A stretch of DNA of 64,000 nt from Novosphingobium acidiphilum DSM 19966 (GTDB lineage Bacteria; Pseudomonadota; Alphaproteobacteria; Sphingomonadales; Sphingomonadaceae): positions 146,583 to 210,582 of the forward strand of contig NZ_AUBA01000006.1 of assembly GCF_000429005.1 (NCBI RefSeq), written 5' to 3'. The notes under the pieces are model-generated. The model saw nothing but the letters and a program-made list of their open reading frames with translations, searched no databases and was not told the DNA's origin. Of this stretch, positions 49,144 to 58,154 are shown piece by piece. Numbering within the stretch: the first letter of the stretch is position 1; every line of letters starts with the position of its first letter. The position numbers were made by a program, and so were the translations under genes.

Positions 49144-50442
49144 ATGACCATTTCGACTTCATCGTTCGAGCGCGCACGACTGCTGTTTGCCGACCAGCTC
49201 AATCTGGCGCGGGGCAAATATGTGCCGATGACCGAGGCGGCCAAAGGCCACGCCCGGTTTTGCGTGGGCACATACGCGGTGACGTATGACAAGGCGCTGG
49301 TCGCGGCACCCGGCGGGGGCCTGCTTGACGGGCTGCCCGACATGCAGATGCACTTTGACCCCGACGCGCTGCGCCCCGGCTGGGAGGCGGGCACGCAGAT
49401 TGCGCTGGGCACGATGCACTTCAAGGGCGAACCGTTCGCGCTGTGCGGGCGTGGTGCGCTGATCCGTGCGATCGAGGCCTGGCGCGCGCGCGGGCTTGAG
49501 CCGATGATCGGGATCGAGATGGAGGCCTATGTGTTCCAGCGCGATGCCGCGGGCGCCTGGGTGCCCTACGATACGCCCGGCGCATTCGTCTATGGCACCG
49601 GGCCGTTTACCGATCCGGCCGGGCTGGTCGATGCGATCTGGCAGGCGGCGCACGCCTGCGGCATCCCGATCGAATCGATGAACGCCGAATACGATGCGCC
49701 GCAATTCGAGCTGACACTGCGCTTTGCCGATGCCTTGCGCGCCGCCGATGATGCGTTCCTGTTTCGCCAGATGGCCCGCGAAGTGCTGTTTCAAAAGGGA
49801 TATCTGCTGTCGTTTCTGCCCAAGCCGTTTGCCGACAAAAGCGGCAGCGGGCTGCATTTCAATATCAGTTTTCGCGACAAGGACGGCACCAACGTATTTG
49901 CCGACGATGTCGCATCGGGGGCGCTGTCGGATACCATGCGCGGCGCCATCGCCGGCATGCTGCACCATCACGAGGCGCTGGCCGCAATCCTGGCACCCAC
50001 CGTCAACAGCTATGCCCGGCTGCAACCGGCCAGTCTGTCGGGCTACTGGGCCAACTGGGGCATCGACCATCGCAGCGTCACGGTGCGCGTCTCGGCCGAA
50101 ACCGGCCCGGCGGCGCGGATCGAACACCGCATGGCCGATTGCGCGGCCAGCCCATATGTCGCGATCGCCGCGCTGCTGCAGGCCGGATTGATGGGTGTCG
50201 AAGCCGGAATGGACCCGGGCGCGCCCGAAACCGATGACGGGCTCGAGACGATCAACACCGAACGCCATACCCCGCACGACCTGGGCGCAGCGCTCGACGC
50301 GCTGGAGGCCGACACCGTGCTGACCCACGCGGTGGGTGCCGACCTGATCGCCAACTATATCGCGATCAAGCGCGAAGAACTGCGCATCGTGTCGGCATGC
50401 GACGATGCCGGAACCATCGCCTATTACCTGCCCTATATCTGA
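49144..50442 (+). CDS. Glutamine-synthetase-like gamma-glutamyl ligase
   Basis: This is a 432-residue GS-family ligase. Metal and ATP contacts are visible (IGIEMEAYVF; AEYDAPQFELTL; GSGLHFNISF) and the glutamate-binding region is RIEHRMAD. Related enzymes gamma-glutamylate amines (PuuA, GmaS, IpuC, AtdA1). With the class I amidotransferase at 45,476 it matches the ligase/hydrolase pair of aniline catabolism. GGGGAG precedes ATG 49144. True nitrogen assimilation is unlikely from context. Confidence 0.8.
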   Translation: MTISTSSFERARLLFADQLNLARGKYVPMTEAAKGHARFCVGTYAVTYDKALVAAPGGGLLDGLPDMQMHFDPDALRPGWEAGTQIALGTMHFKGEPFALCGRGALIRAIEAWRARGLEPMIGIEMEAYVFQRDAAGAWVPYDTPGAFVYGTGPFTDPAGLVDAIWQAAHACGIPIESMNAEYDAPQFELTLRFADALRAADDAFLFRQMAREVLFQKGYLLSFLPKPFADKSGSGLHFNISFRDKDGTNVFADDVASGALSDTMRGAIAGMLHHHEALAAILAPTVNSYARLQPASLSGYWANWGIDHRSVTVRVSAETGPAARIEHRMADCAASPYVAIAALLQAGLMGVEAGMDPGAPETDDGLETINTERHTPHDLGAALDALEADTVLTHAVGADLIANYIAIKREELRIVSACDDAGTIAYYLPYI

Positions 50443-50452
50443 AAGATCGCCC

Positions 50453-51907
50453 ATGGATACGCGCATCGATATCGCCGGCCATTCGGTCTCTCCCGATCAC
50501 TATATCGGCGGGCGCAGGGTATCATCGCCCGATACGTTCGAAACGCGCTGCCCGTTCGACTGGTCGTGGAAACTGGCCGATGTGGCGCGTGGCACTGCGG
50601 ACACCGCGGCGCAGGCGGCTGAGGCGGCAACGCGCGCCTTTCCGGCGTGGGCCGCGCTGAGCGCGGCGCAACGCGGCACTTATCTGCACCGGCTGGCCGA
50701 TCTGATCGAGGCCAATGTCGAAACGCTGGCGATGATCGAATGCCTCGACATGGGTATGCTGCTGGAAAGCCTGCGGCTGCGCGTGATCGCGCGCGGGGCG
50801 GCCAATTTCCGCAATTATGCCGATCTGGCCACCGCGCACCAGGAACGCGTGTGGTCGTCGCGCGGCACCGCCTGCCGGGTGATCCGTCAGCCGGCCGGGC
50901 CATCGCTGATCATCACCCCGTGGAACGCGCCGTTCATGCTGGCGACGTGGAAATGCGCGCCCGCGCTGGCGGCGGGCAATACGGTGATCCTGAAACCCGC
51001 CGACTGGTCGCCGCTGTCGGCCTCGGTGCTGGCCGACCTGATCGACCAGGCGGGCTTTCCGCCGGGCGTGTTCAATGTGGTGCAGGGTCTTGGCGCAGAG
51101 CTTGGCAATGCGCTGACCAGCGATCCCAGGATCAGGCGCATCAGCTTTACCGGCTCGGTGCCCACCGCGCGGATCATCGGCCGGGCGGCGGCAGACACCA
51201 TCGTGCCGTTTACGGCCGAACTGGGCGGCAAATCGGCACTGCTGGTGTTTGCTGATGCCGATATCGACGCTGCCGCGAAAAAGGCCGCCGGACAATACGA
51301 TGACAGCGGCCAGGTGTGCATGGCAGGCACGCGGATCCTGGTGCAGGACAGCGTGCGCGACGCATTTCTCGAACGGTTCCACGCCTATGCCGACAGGCAT
51401 GTGCTGGGCGACAGCCGCGATCCGGCCACGACGATGTCCGCGCTGATCCACCCGCGCCATGTCGAACGCGTGGCAGGGTTCGTATCGCGCGCGCGCGCGG
51501 CGGGCGATACAATCGTGCGCGGCGGGCAGGTTTGGAACGGACAGTGGATCGAACCCACGCTGATCGTGCCAAAGGACAACCAGGCCGAGGTGGTCCAGAA
51601 CGAAGTGTTCGGCCCGGTGCTGACCTTTCAGACGTTTGCCGACGAAGCCGAAGGCGTGGCGCTTGCCAATTCCACCGCGTATGGCCTGTCGGGGATTGTC
51701 TATACCGGCAGCCAGGCCCGCGCCGAACGCGTGGGCCGCGCGGTGCGGGGCGGCACGGTCTGGGTCAACACGTTCCTGGTGCGCGATCTGACCGCGCCGT
51801 TTGGCGGGATCGGCATATCGGGCATCGGCCGCGAAGGCGGCGACTATGCGCTGGATTTTCATTCAGATCTGAAAACGCTGCAAATTCTCGAAGGCAGCGT
51901 CGCCTGA
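50453..51907 (+). CDS. Aldehyde dehydrogenase (HpaE-like)
   Basis: This is a 484-residue NAD(P)-dependent ALDH. Catalytic Cys 289 is in GQVCMAGTR and the general-base Glu in ELGGKS. The C-terminal RDLTAPFGG...GREGG motif is shared with 5-carboxymethyl-2-hydroxymuconate semialdehyde dehydrogenases (HpaE). It begins 10 bases after the ligase gene. It could oxidise the HpaD ring-cleavage aldehyde or an aldehyde from amine oxidation. Confidence 0.85.
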   Translation: MDTRIDIAGHSVSPDHYIGGRRVSSPDTFETRCPFDWSWKLADVARGTADTAAQAAEAATRAFPAWAALSAAQRGTYLHRLADLIEANVETLAMIECLDMGMLLESLRLRVIARGAANFRNYADLATAHQERVWSSRGTACRVIRQPAGPSLIITPWNAPFMLATWKCAPALAAGNTVILKPADWSPLSASVLADLIDQAGFPPGVFNVVQGLGAELGNALTSDPRIRRISFTGSVPTARIIGRAAADTIVPFTAELGGKSALLVFADADIDAAAKKAAGQYDDSGQVCMAGTRILVQDSVRDAFLERFHAYADRHVLGDSRDPATTMSALIHPRHVERVAGFVSRARAAGDTIVRGGQVWNGQWIEPTLIVPKDNQAEVVQNEVFGPVLTFQTFADEAEGVALANSTAYGLSGIVYTGSQARAERVGRAVRGGTVWVNTFLVRDLTAPFGGIGISGIGREGGDYALDFHSDLKTLQILEGSVA

Positions 51908-51950
51908 CCGGGTGCGGGTACGGGCCCCGATCGTGCGGGGCCCGACCCGG
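51908..51950. terminator. Bidirectional terminator between ALDH and htpG genes
   Basis: CGGGCCCC (51921-51928), an 8-base loop and GGGGCCCG (51937-51944) form a perfect 8-bp GC stem. CCGGGT (51908-51913) and ACCCGG (51945-51950) add an outer 6-bp stem across an asymmetric bulge. It fills the 50-base gap between convergent genes. No U-run is present, so it may act mainly as a 3' barrier. Confidence 0.65.
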
Positions 51951-51957
51951 GTAACCG

Positions 51958-53853
51958 TCAGCCCAGCGCCTTGCCCAGGATACGCGTCAGCCGGTCGGCA
52001 AACGCGCGGGCATCATCGGGCAATTCGCCATCGGCGATGCGGGCCTCGTCAAACAGCAGGTGCGCGCCATCATTCTTCAGATCGGCATCGTCGGGCAGGG
52101 CCGCCAGGCGCGAGACCAGATCGTGGCGCGGGTTCAGTTCCAGCACCGGCTTGGCGCCCTTGGGCGACTGTCCGTTGGCCGACAGCAGGCGTTCGAGCTG
52201 CCGGTCGATGCCGTGTTCGCTGGCCACCAGGCAGGCGGCGCTGGTGGTCAGACGGTCCGACGCGCGCACGTCGGACACCGCATCGCCAAGCCGGTCCTTG
52301 ACGAACGCGATGAACCCTTCGGCTTCGGGCGCGGCGGGGGCGGGTTGGTTTGATCCATCAAGCGGTTCGATCAGGCCCAGGTCCGCCATGCCTTGCGTGA
52401 CCGATTTGAACGGCTTGCCGTCGTAATCGATCCCCGATGCCGCCCAGAAGCTGTCGACCGGATCGGTCAGCAACAGCACCTCGATCCCGCGCGCAAAAAA
52501 CCCTTCGAGCTGCGGGCTGGTGGCCAGCCGTTCGCGATCTGTGCCGGTGGCGTAATAGATCGCGGTCTGGTTGTCGCGCATCGCGCCCACGTATTCCTTC
52601 AGGCTGCGCCAGCTGTCGCCGCCCGTGGTGCTGTGAAACCGCGCCAGCCCGAGCAGCGTTTCGCGCCGCCCGAAATCCTCGTAGATCCCTTCTTTCAGCA
52701 CCGCGCCAAAGGTGTCCCAGAACGCGGCATACGCGTCGGCGTCGTTCGCGGACAGCTTGTCGAGTTCGGACAACACCTTGTTGGTCACGCCCTTGTTGAT
52801 CGCGGCGAGCAGCGGGCTTTGCTGGATCATCTCGCGGCTCATATTGAGCGGCAGATCGGCCGAATCGACCAGTCCGCGCACAAACCGCAGGTAACGCGGC
52901 AGCAGCTCGGCCTCGTCGGTGATGAACACGCGCCGCACATAAAGCTTCATCCGCCCGCTGCGATCGGGGTCGAACAGGTCGAACGGGCGGCTTTCGGGCA
53001 CGAATGCCAGCACGTTGTATTCGTGCTTGCCCTCGGCGCGGTAATGCAGCGTCAGCGCAGGGGCATCCCACTGGCCCGCCACGCTGCGGTAGAAATCGGC
53101 GTACTCGTCGGCGCTGATCTCGGATTTGGGCCGGGTCCACAGCGCGCTGCCGTCGGTCACTTCGGTGGTTTCGGCATCGGGCTTTTCGATCAGCGCGATC
53201 GGCATCGGCACATGGCCCGATTGCGCGCGGATCACGCGTTCGACGTGCGCGCGTTCGGTATACTGGGTTGCGTCGCCTTTCAGATGCAGCACCACGCAGG
53301 TGCCCTGCGCCGGCGCGTGATCGAGCGGCACCTGTTCGATGCTGTACGTACCCAGCCCGTCGGACGACCAGCGGTGCGCCAGATCGGTGCCCGCCCGGCG
53401 CGAGGTGACCTCGACCGTGTCGGCCACCATGAATGCCGAATAGAACCCGACGCCAAACTGGCCGATCAGCTGCGGGCTTTCGCCATCCTTGGCCGCGGTC
53501 AGCTTGTCCATGAAGGCGCGCGTGCCCGACCGCGCGATCGTGCCCAGCGCCTCGATCATGTCGGCTTCGGTCATGCCGATGCCGTTGTCGGTCACGGTCA
53601 GACGGTGCGCATCGGGATCGAGCGCAATGGTGATACGGCCCGCTTCGCCATTGGCCAGCGCCGGGTCGGCAATGCTGTCATAGCGCAGTTTTTCGCAGGC
53701 ATCGGCGGCATTGGCGATCAGTTCGCGCAAAAACACATCACGGTCGGAATAGACCGCGTGGACCATCAGATGCAGCAGACGCGCCACATCGGCTTCAAAA
53801 ACGCGGGTTTCGGGGGCGGTGGTTTCGGTGTCGCGGATTTCAGTATCGCTCAT
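51958..53853 (-). CDS. htpG: Molecular chaperone HtpG (Hsp90)
   Basis: This 631-residue cytosolic Hsp90 has N-terminal GHKL ATPase motifs (ELIANAADACEKLRYDS; TVTDNGIGMT; IGQFGVGFYSAFMV), a middle domain and a C-terminal dimerisation domain. Length matches bacterial HtpG. A sigma-32-type promoter lies 45-73 bases upstream, so heat-shock control is likely. Convergent with the P450-GS-ALDH unit. Confidence 0.96.
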   Translation of the reverse strand: MSDTEIRDTETTAPETRVFEADVARLLHLMVHAVYSDRDVFLRELIANAADACEKLRYDSIADPALANGEAGRITIALDPDAHRLTVTDNGIGMTEADMIEALGTIARSGTRAFMDKLTAAKDGESPQLIGQFGVGFYSAFMVADTVEVTSRRAGTDLAHRWSSDGLGTYSIEQVPLDHAPAQGTCVVLHLKGDATQYTERAHVERVIRAQSGHVPMPIALIEKPDAETTEVTDGSALWTRPKSEISADEYADFYRSVAGQWDAPALTLHYRAEGKHEYNVLAFVPESRPFDLFDPDRSGRMKLYVRRVFITDEAELLPRYLRFVRGLVDSADLPLNMSREMIQQSPLLAAINKGVTNKVLSELDKLSANDADAYAAFWDTFGAVLKEGIYEDFGRRETLLGLARFHSTTGGDSWRSLKEYVGAMRDNQTAIYYATGTDRERLATSPQLEGFFARGIEVLLLTDPVDSFWAASGIDYDGKPFKSVTQGMADLGLIEPLDGSNQPAPAAPEAEGFIAFVKDRLGDAVSDVRASDRLTTSAACLVASEHGIDRQLERLLSANGQSPKGAKPVLELNPRHDLVSRLAALPDDADLKNDGAHLLFDEARIADGELPDDARAFADRLTRILGKALG

Positions 53854-53897
53854 GGCTATCCCGTTAAATTAGGCCTGTTGGACGCAGATGCCCCAGG

Positions 53898-53926
53898 AGA
53901 TGGCGCTGCCTGCGCGCGGTTTCAAG
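53898..53926 (-). promoter_or_regulatory. Heat-shock (sigma-32-like) promoter of htpG
   Basis: On the minus strand CTTGAAA (53926-53920), 14 bases, then CGCCATCT (53905-53898) match the RpoH consensus CTTGAAA / CCCCATnT with one mismatch and normal spacing. The elements lie 45-73 bases before the htpG start codon, as expected for a heat-shock promoter. Confidence 0.78.
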
Positions 53927-54013
53927 CCGTTGTCTGCGCGATGCGCCAACGGCCGGCCGACCTGGCGCCGATCACCGTCGCGGCGGGGATTGTTTGCCCG
54001 TCGACGGATCGGT

Positions 54014-55573
54014 ATGCCGATCGCACTGCCAACCAGGGGCAAAGCCATCGTCACCGCCAGACTTTCGAAAATGCCCGCCGTGCAAGGCGCAACGCTGATC
54101 GCGATTGCTGTGCTGGCTGTGGGCCTGCGCCTGCGCCACGCGGGCACGTCGATGGCGTTCGACGAAATGGCTTCGCTGTATTTTTCGGGCCAGTCGTGGC
54201 GGCACCTGTGGGGCTGGTGGATGCTGCGCGAGACCAACCCGCCGCTGTTCTATTCGCTGCTCAAAGGCTGGCGGATGGTCGTGCCGATGGGGCACTGGGC
54301 GATGCGCGCGCTGCCGCTGGGCATCGCATTTGCCACTTTGGCGGTGTTTGGCCGGTTTTTGCGGACGCGGTTGGGCTGGTCGGCGGCTTTGCTGGGGCTG
54401 CTGCTTTGCGCGGTGTCGGCATCGGACATCTATCAGGCCGACTATCTGCGCGGCTATGGCCTGGCGCGGCTGGCGGTGCTGATCTCGTTTATCGGGCTGC
54501 TCGATGCGCTGGACACGGGGCGCGGCTGGCTGGTCTATATCGCCGGTGCGGTTGTCGCGATCTATTGCCACACCACGATGGTGCTGTGGCCGGTGATCGC
54601 GACACTGGCGGCGATCGCCGATGCCGCGGTCCGGCGCGACTGGCGGTGGCGGCAGATCGGCATGCTGCTGGCTGCCGATATCGCCACAGCCGTGCTGTCG
54701 GCGTGGGTGCTGATCGTGGCCCTTGCCCAGCTCAAAAGCGCGTCGGCGGCCAATATCACCTGGCTCGAACAGCTTGGGTGGAGCGATTTCGGCGCAACCT
54801 GCAAGCTGCAATTGCTGACCGGTGGAACCGCGGGTTCGGTGATGATGGCGGGATACATGCTGATCGGGGCGTGGCGCGGACGCCGCATCCGGGCGGTGCG
54901 GCTGGCGGTCGTGATCGTCATCGCCACGCTGGTGCTGTTCAAGGCAACCGATGCGGTGCATCCGATCGTGTCCGACTTTACGCTGCACTGGTGTTTTAGC
55001 TTCACCGCGCTGATTGCCGCGGCGTCGCTGGCCGGCGGGCACGGTGTGCGCCATTACGCGATCACTGCACTGACGCTGGCGGGGGTGGCGACGGTCGGAT
55101 TGGTCGAACTGCTGGTGATCAAACCGGCGTGGGTGCCGCAGGACTGGCGCCAGACGGTGCGCACCGTCGCCGCGCACCCTGGCGCAGCGCTGCTCGCCAG
55201 CCATGAATCGATCGGCGTGGTGATCGAACAAAGCTGCCTTGTGGAATTCGGCCAACTGCGCTGCCCGTTTCCGCTGGTCGTGATGGCCGATCCCAAACAG
55301 ACCGACAATTGGGCGTTTGGCGGATATCGCGGGCATCTGGTGGCACCGGGCCAGGTCCGCGCCGCGCTGGGCCACGCGCACGAGGTCTATGCCTTCAGCC
55401 GTTATTATTACACCCCGCTCGAACATCTGGGGTTGCACGCGCGCGACTGGCCGCAGGTGTACTGGGACGATGGCGAACTGATCGGCCCGATCCCGGTGCA
55501 TGCGTTCGCTGCGCCTGCGCCTTATACGCCGGACCCCGACGCGCAATACACCGGCGCCCCCGACCCTGAGTGA
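54014..55573 (+). CDS. Polytopic membrane glycosyltransferase-like protein
   Basis: This is a ~519-residue protein with about 9-11 membrane helices. The first periplasmic loop has acidic residues and aromatic motifs (AFDEMASLYFSGQSW; RETNPPLFYSLLKGW) as in GT-C/PMT-type (family 39/83) lipid-linked sugar transferases. The C-terminal ~150 residues are soluble. Start ATG 54014 is chosen as the last before the first helix with a basic N-terminus; 54071 is an alternative. Acceptor unknown. Confidence 0.7.
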   Translation: MPIALPTRGKAIVTARLSKMPAVQGATLIAIAVLAVGLRLRHAGTSMAFDEMASLYFSGQSWRHLWGWWMLRETNPPLFYSLLKGWRMVVPMGHWAMRALPLGIAFATLAVFGRFLRTRLGWSAALLGLLLCAVSASDIYQADYLRGYGLARLAVLISFIGLLDALDTGRGWLVYIAGAVVAIYCHTTMVLWPVIATLAAIADAAVRRDWRWRQIGMLLAADIATAVLSAWVLIVALAQLKSASAANITWLEQLGWSDFGATCKLQLLTGGTAGSVMMAGYMLIGAWRGRRIRAVRLAVVIVIATLVLFKATDAVHPIVSDFTLHWCFSFTALIAAASLAGGHGVRHYAITALTLAGVATVGLVELLVIKPAWVPQDWRQTVRTVAAHPGAALLASHESIGVVIEQSCLVEFGQLRCPFPLVVMADPKQTDNWAFGGYRGHLVAPGQVRAALGHAHEVYAFSRYYYTPLEHLGLHARDWPQVYWDDGELIGPIPVHAFAAPAPYTPDPDAQYTGAPDPE

Positions 55574-55578
55574 ACGCG

Positions 55579-55902
55579 TCAGGCGTTGCGCGTCATGCTT
55601 TGTGCCATGCGGTCCAGCTGTTCGGACGTCGCCTCGGTCTGGTAGCGCGCCTTCCATGCGGCGGCGGGCAATCCGTGGATCGCCTCGCGCGCGGCGGCCT
55701 TGTCCAGCGGGGCACCGGCATCGATGATCCAGTCGGCCAGGCAATTGCGGCAAAATCCGGCCAGTCCCATCAGATCGATGTTCTGCGCATCGTGGCGATG
55801 GCGCAAATGGCGCACCAGGCGCCGGAATGCCGCGGCGGCGACAGCGTCGGGCAGATTGTCAAGCGGATCCGACGGCGTGATATCGGGGGAATTCGTATCC
55901 AT
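55579..55902 (-). CDS. DUF1244-family protein
   Basis: This 107-residue protein has the conserved DUF1244 core: AFRRLVRHLRHRHDAQNIDL followed by GLAGFCRNCLADWI with a CxxC, then PLDKAAAREAIHGLP. Such small proteins are widespread in alphaproteobacteria and of unknown function. Convergent with the glycosyltransferase-like gene, six bases apart. Confidence 0.85.
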   Translation of the reverse strand: MDTNSPDITPSDPLDNLPDAVAAAAFRRLVRHLRHRHDAQNIDLMGLAGFCRNCLADWIIDAGAPLDKAAAREAIHGLPAAAWKARYQTEATSEQLDRMAQSMTRNA

Positions 55903-56042
55903 GCGAAAGGTCCTGAGGGATTAGGGTCTTGGGTTTTAAGTGCTCATGGGCCATAGCCCCGGCGCAGTCGCATGGCCACTGTCCGCGGGGGCTTGGGCAT
56001 GCCGGCCGCGCACAAATTTTTTTACACGGCGAGGCATGACAC

Positions 56043-57542
56043 GTGGCAATCATCGATCCGACAGCAAACAGCGGTTCCGGCCAGGCACCGCGCGGGCGCA
56101 AGGTCAAGATTCTGGCCACCGTCGGCCCCACCAGCCGTTCGCCCGAAATGCTGGAAAAGCTCTATCGCGCGGGCGTCGATGCGTTTCGCGTCAACATGAG
56201 CCACGGCGATCACGCCACCCATGCCGAAACGATTGCCTCGATCCGCGCGCTTGAAGCCCGCATCAACCGGCCGATCACCATCCTGGCCGATTTGCAGGGG
56301 CCAAAGCTGCGCGTCGGCACGTTCAAGGGTGACCGCGCGGTGATCCGCCATTCGGGCCACTTCACGCTCGATCGCAATCCGGAGCCGGGCGATGAAACCC
56401 GCGTGTGCCTGCCGCATCCCGAACTGTTCGGCATTCTGAAAAAGGGTCAGCGGCTGCTGATCGACGATGGCAAGCTGCGCCTGCGCGTGATCAGCGCCAC
56501 CGCCGATGAAATCCTGTGTTCGGCCGAAGTCGGCGGCGTGATTTCCAACCGCAAGGGCGTCAATGTGCCCGACGCGGTGGTGCCGGTGCCGGCGTTGACC
56601 GACAAGGATCGCCGCGATCTGGCCTTTGCCGTCGAACAGGGGGCCGACTGGATCGCACTGTCGTTCGTGCAGCGACCCGAAGATCTGGCCGAGGCGCGCA
56701 AGCTGATCAACGGCCGCACCGCGCTGATGGCCAAGATCGAAAAGCCCGCCGCGATCGGCCGGCTTGATGAAATCATCGAACTGTCCGACGGGATCATGGT
56801 CGCACGCGGCGATCTGGGCGTGGAACTGAACCCCGAAGAAGTGCCCCCGCTGCAAAAGCGTATCGTCGCCAGCGCCCGCCGCCAGGGCAAGCCGGTGGTG
56901 GTGGCGACCCAGATGCTCGAATCGATGATCGAGGCGCCGACCCCGACGCGTGCCGAAGTGTCGGACGTGGCCAACGCGGTGTACGACGGGGCCGATGCGG
57001 TCATGCTGTCGGCCGAAACCGCCTCGGGCGCCTGGCCCGAGGAAGCAGTGACGATCATGAACCGCATCGCGATGCAGGTCGAACGCGATGCCGGATATCA
57101 GGCGCGGGTGCATTTTACACAGACCCCGCCCGATCCCACCACCGCCGACGCACTGGCCGGGGCCTGCGCTTCGATCGTGGCGACGTTGCCGATCTCGGGG
57201 ATCATCGTGTTCACCGGATCGGGTTCGACCGCGCGCCGCGTGGCGCGCGAACGGCCCGGCGTGCCGATGCTGGTGCTGACACCCGAACTGCGCACCGCGC
57301 GGCGTGTGGGCCTGTTGTGGGGCGCGCATGCGGTCACCACCAAGGACATCGGCAGCTTTGAAGAAATGATCGCCAAGGGCAAGCGGATGGCATTGCGCCA
57401 CAGCTTTGGCACGGCAGGGTCAAAGTTGATCGCGCTGGCCGGCGTTCCGTTCGGCACGCCGGGGTCGACCAACCTGCTGCACGTGGTGACGCTGGTTGGT
57501 GATGAACTGGTGCGCTACGGCGAAGGCAAGGCGGAAAGCTGA
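56043..57542 (+). CDS. pyk: Pyruvate kinase
   Basis: Pyruvate kinase converts phosphoenolpyruvate + ADP to pyruvate + ATP in glycolysis. The 499-residue product has KILATVGPTSRSPEML near the start and the active-site signature MAKIEKPAAIGRLDEII. The metal/phosphate region is IMVARGDLGVEL. It begins with GTG (56043); family similarity starts near RGRKVKILATVGP. Its TGA directly abuts the stop of the convergent LysE gene (TGATCA). Confidence 0.95.
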   Translation: MAIIDPTANSGSGQAPRGRKVKILATVGPTSRSPEMLEKLYRAGVDAFRVNMSHGDHATHAETIASIRALEARINRPITILADLQGPKLRVGTFKGDRAVIRHSGHFTLDRNPEPGDETRVCLPHPELFGILKKGQRLLIDDGKLRLRVISATADEILCSAEVGGVISNRKGVNVPDAVVPVPALTDKDRRDLAFAVEQGADWIALSFVQRPEDLAEARKLINGRTALMAKIEKPAAIGRLDEIIELSDGIMVARGDLGVELNPEEVPPLQKRIVASARRQGKPVVVATQMLESMIEAPTPTRAEVSDVANAVYDGADAVMLSAETASGAWPEEAVTIMNRIAMQVERDAGYQARVHFTQTPPDPTTADALAGACASIVATLPISGIIVFTGSGSTARRVARERPGVPMLVLTPELRTARRVGLLWGAHAVTTKDIGSFEEMIAKGKRMALRHSFGTAGSKLIALAGVPFGTPGSTNLLHVVTLVGDELVRYGEGKAES

Positions 57543-58154
57543 TCAGGCTTTGGCAAGCGCCAGCTTCAGCCCGAAACCGATGAACACCGCCCCGCACACC
57601 CGGTCGATGATCCGGGTGAACGCGGGGCTGGTGATCAGCGGTGCCAGGCTGCGGGCAAAGCCGATCAGCAGCGCAAACCACACCAGGGTCAGCGCCACCT
57701 GCACCCCGGCCAGCATCAGGCCCGCTGCCGGATCGACCTGACCGCGCGGCAGGAACTGCGGCAACAGGGTCAGGTAGAACACCCCGACCTTGGGGTTGAG
57801 CAGGTTGGTCAGCAGCCCGCGCCGGAACGCGGTGGCCGATGTCTCGGCCAGGGCCCGGCCCGGGTGATGCGGCCGGACAATCAGCCCCGCGCCCAGCCAC
57901 GCCAGATAGGCGGCACCGGCCATCCGCAACCAGTCGAATGCGATCGGGCTGGCCACCAGCAGCGCCCCCAGACCCAGCGCCACGGCCAGGCCCCACACCA
58001 TGCAGCCCAGCGCAATGCCCAGCGCCGCAAGCGCGGCCGGCCGGGCGCCGCCAAGGCCCGCGGTGCGCAGCACCAGCATCGTATCGGTGCCGGGCGTGAT
58101 CGTCAGCAGCGCGGCCACCGGCACAAAGGCGATCAGCACGGCGCCCGCGATCAT
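57543..58154 (-). CDS. LysE/RhtB-type amino-acid exporter
   Basis: This 203-residue inner-membrane protein with six helices shows the LysE family N-terminus (LLTITPGTDTMLVLRTAGLGG) and the GLLTNLLNPKVGVFYLTLLPQF motif. ATG 58154 overlaps the stop of the YggS-type gene by four bases, so the two are co-expressed, an arrangement consistent with amino-acid homeostasis. Substrate not identifiable. Confidence 0.88.
   Translation of the reverse strand: MIAGAVLIAFVPVAALLTITPGTDTMLVLRTAGLGGARPAALAALGIALGCMVWGLAVALGLGALLVASPIAFDWLRMAGAAYLAWLGAGLIVRPHHPGRALAETSATAFRRGLLTNLLNPKVGVFYLTLLPQFLPRGQVDPAAGLMLAGVQVALTLVWFALLIGFARSLAPLITSPAFTRIIDRVCGAVFIGFGLKLALAKA

Noticed and set aside
52393..54999. 868-codon plus-strand frame
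   Set aside because: Antisense of htpG that runs into the wrong frame of the following membrane-protein gene.
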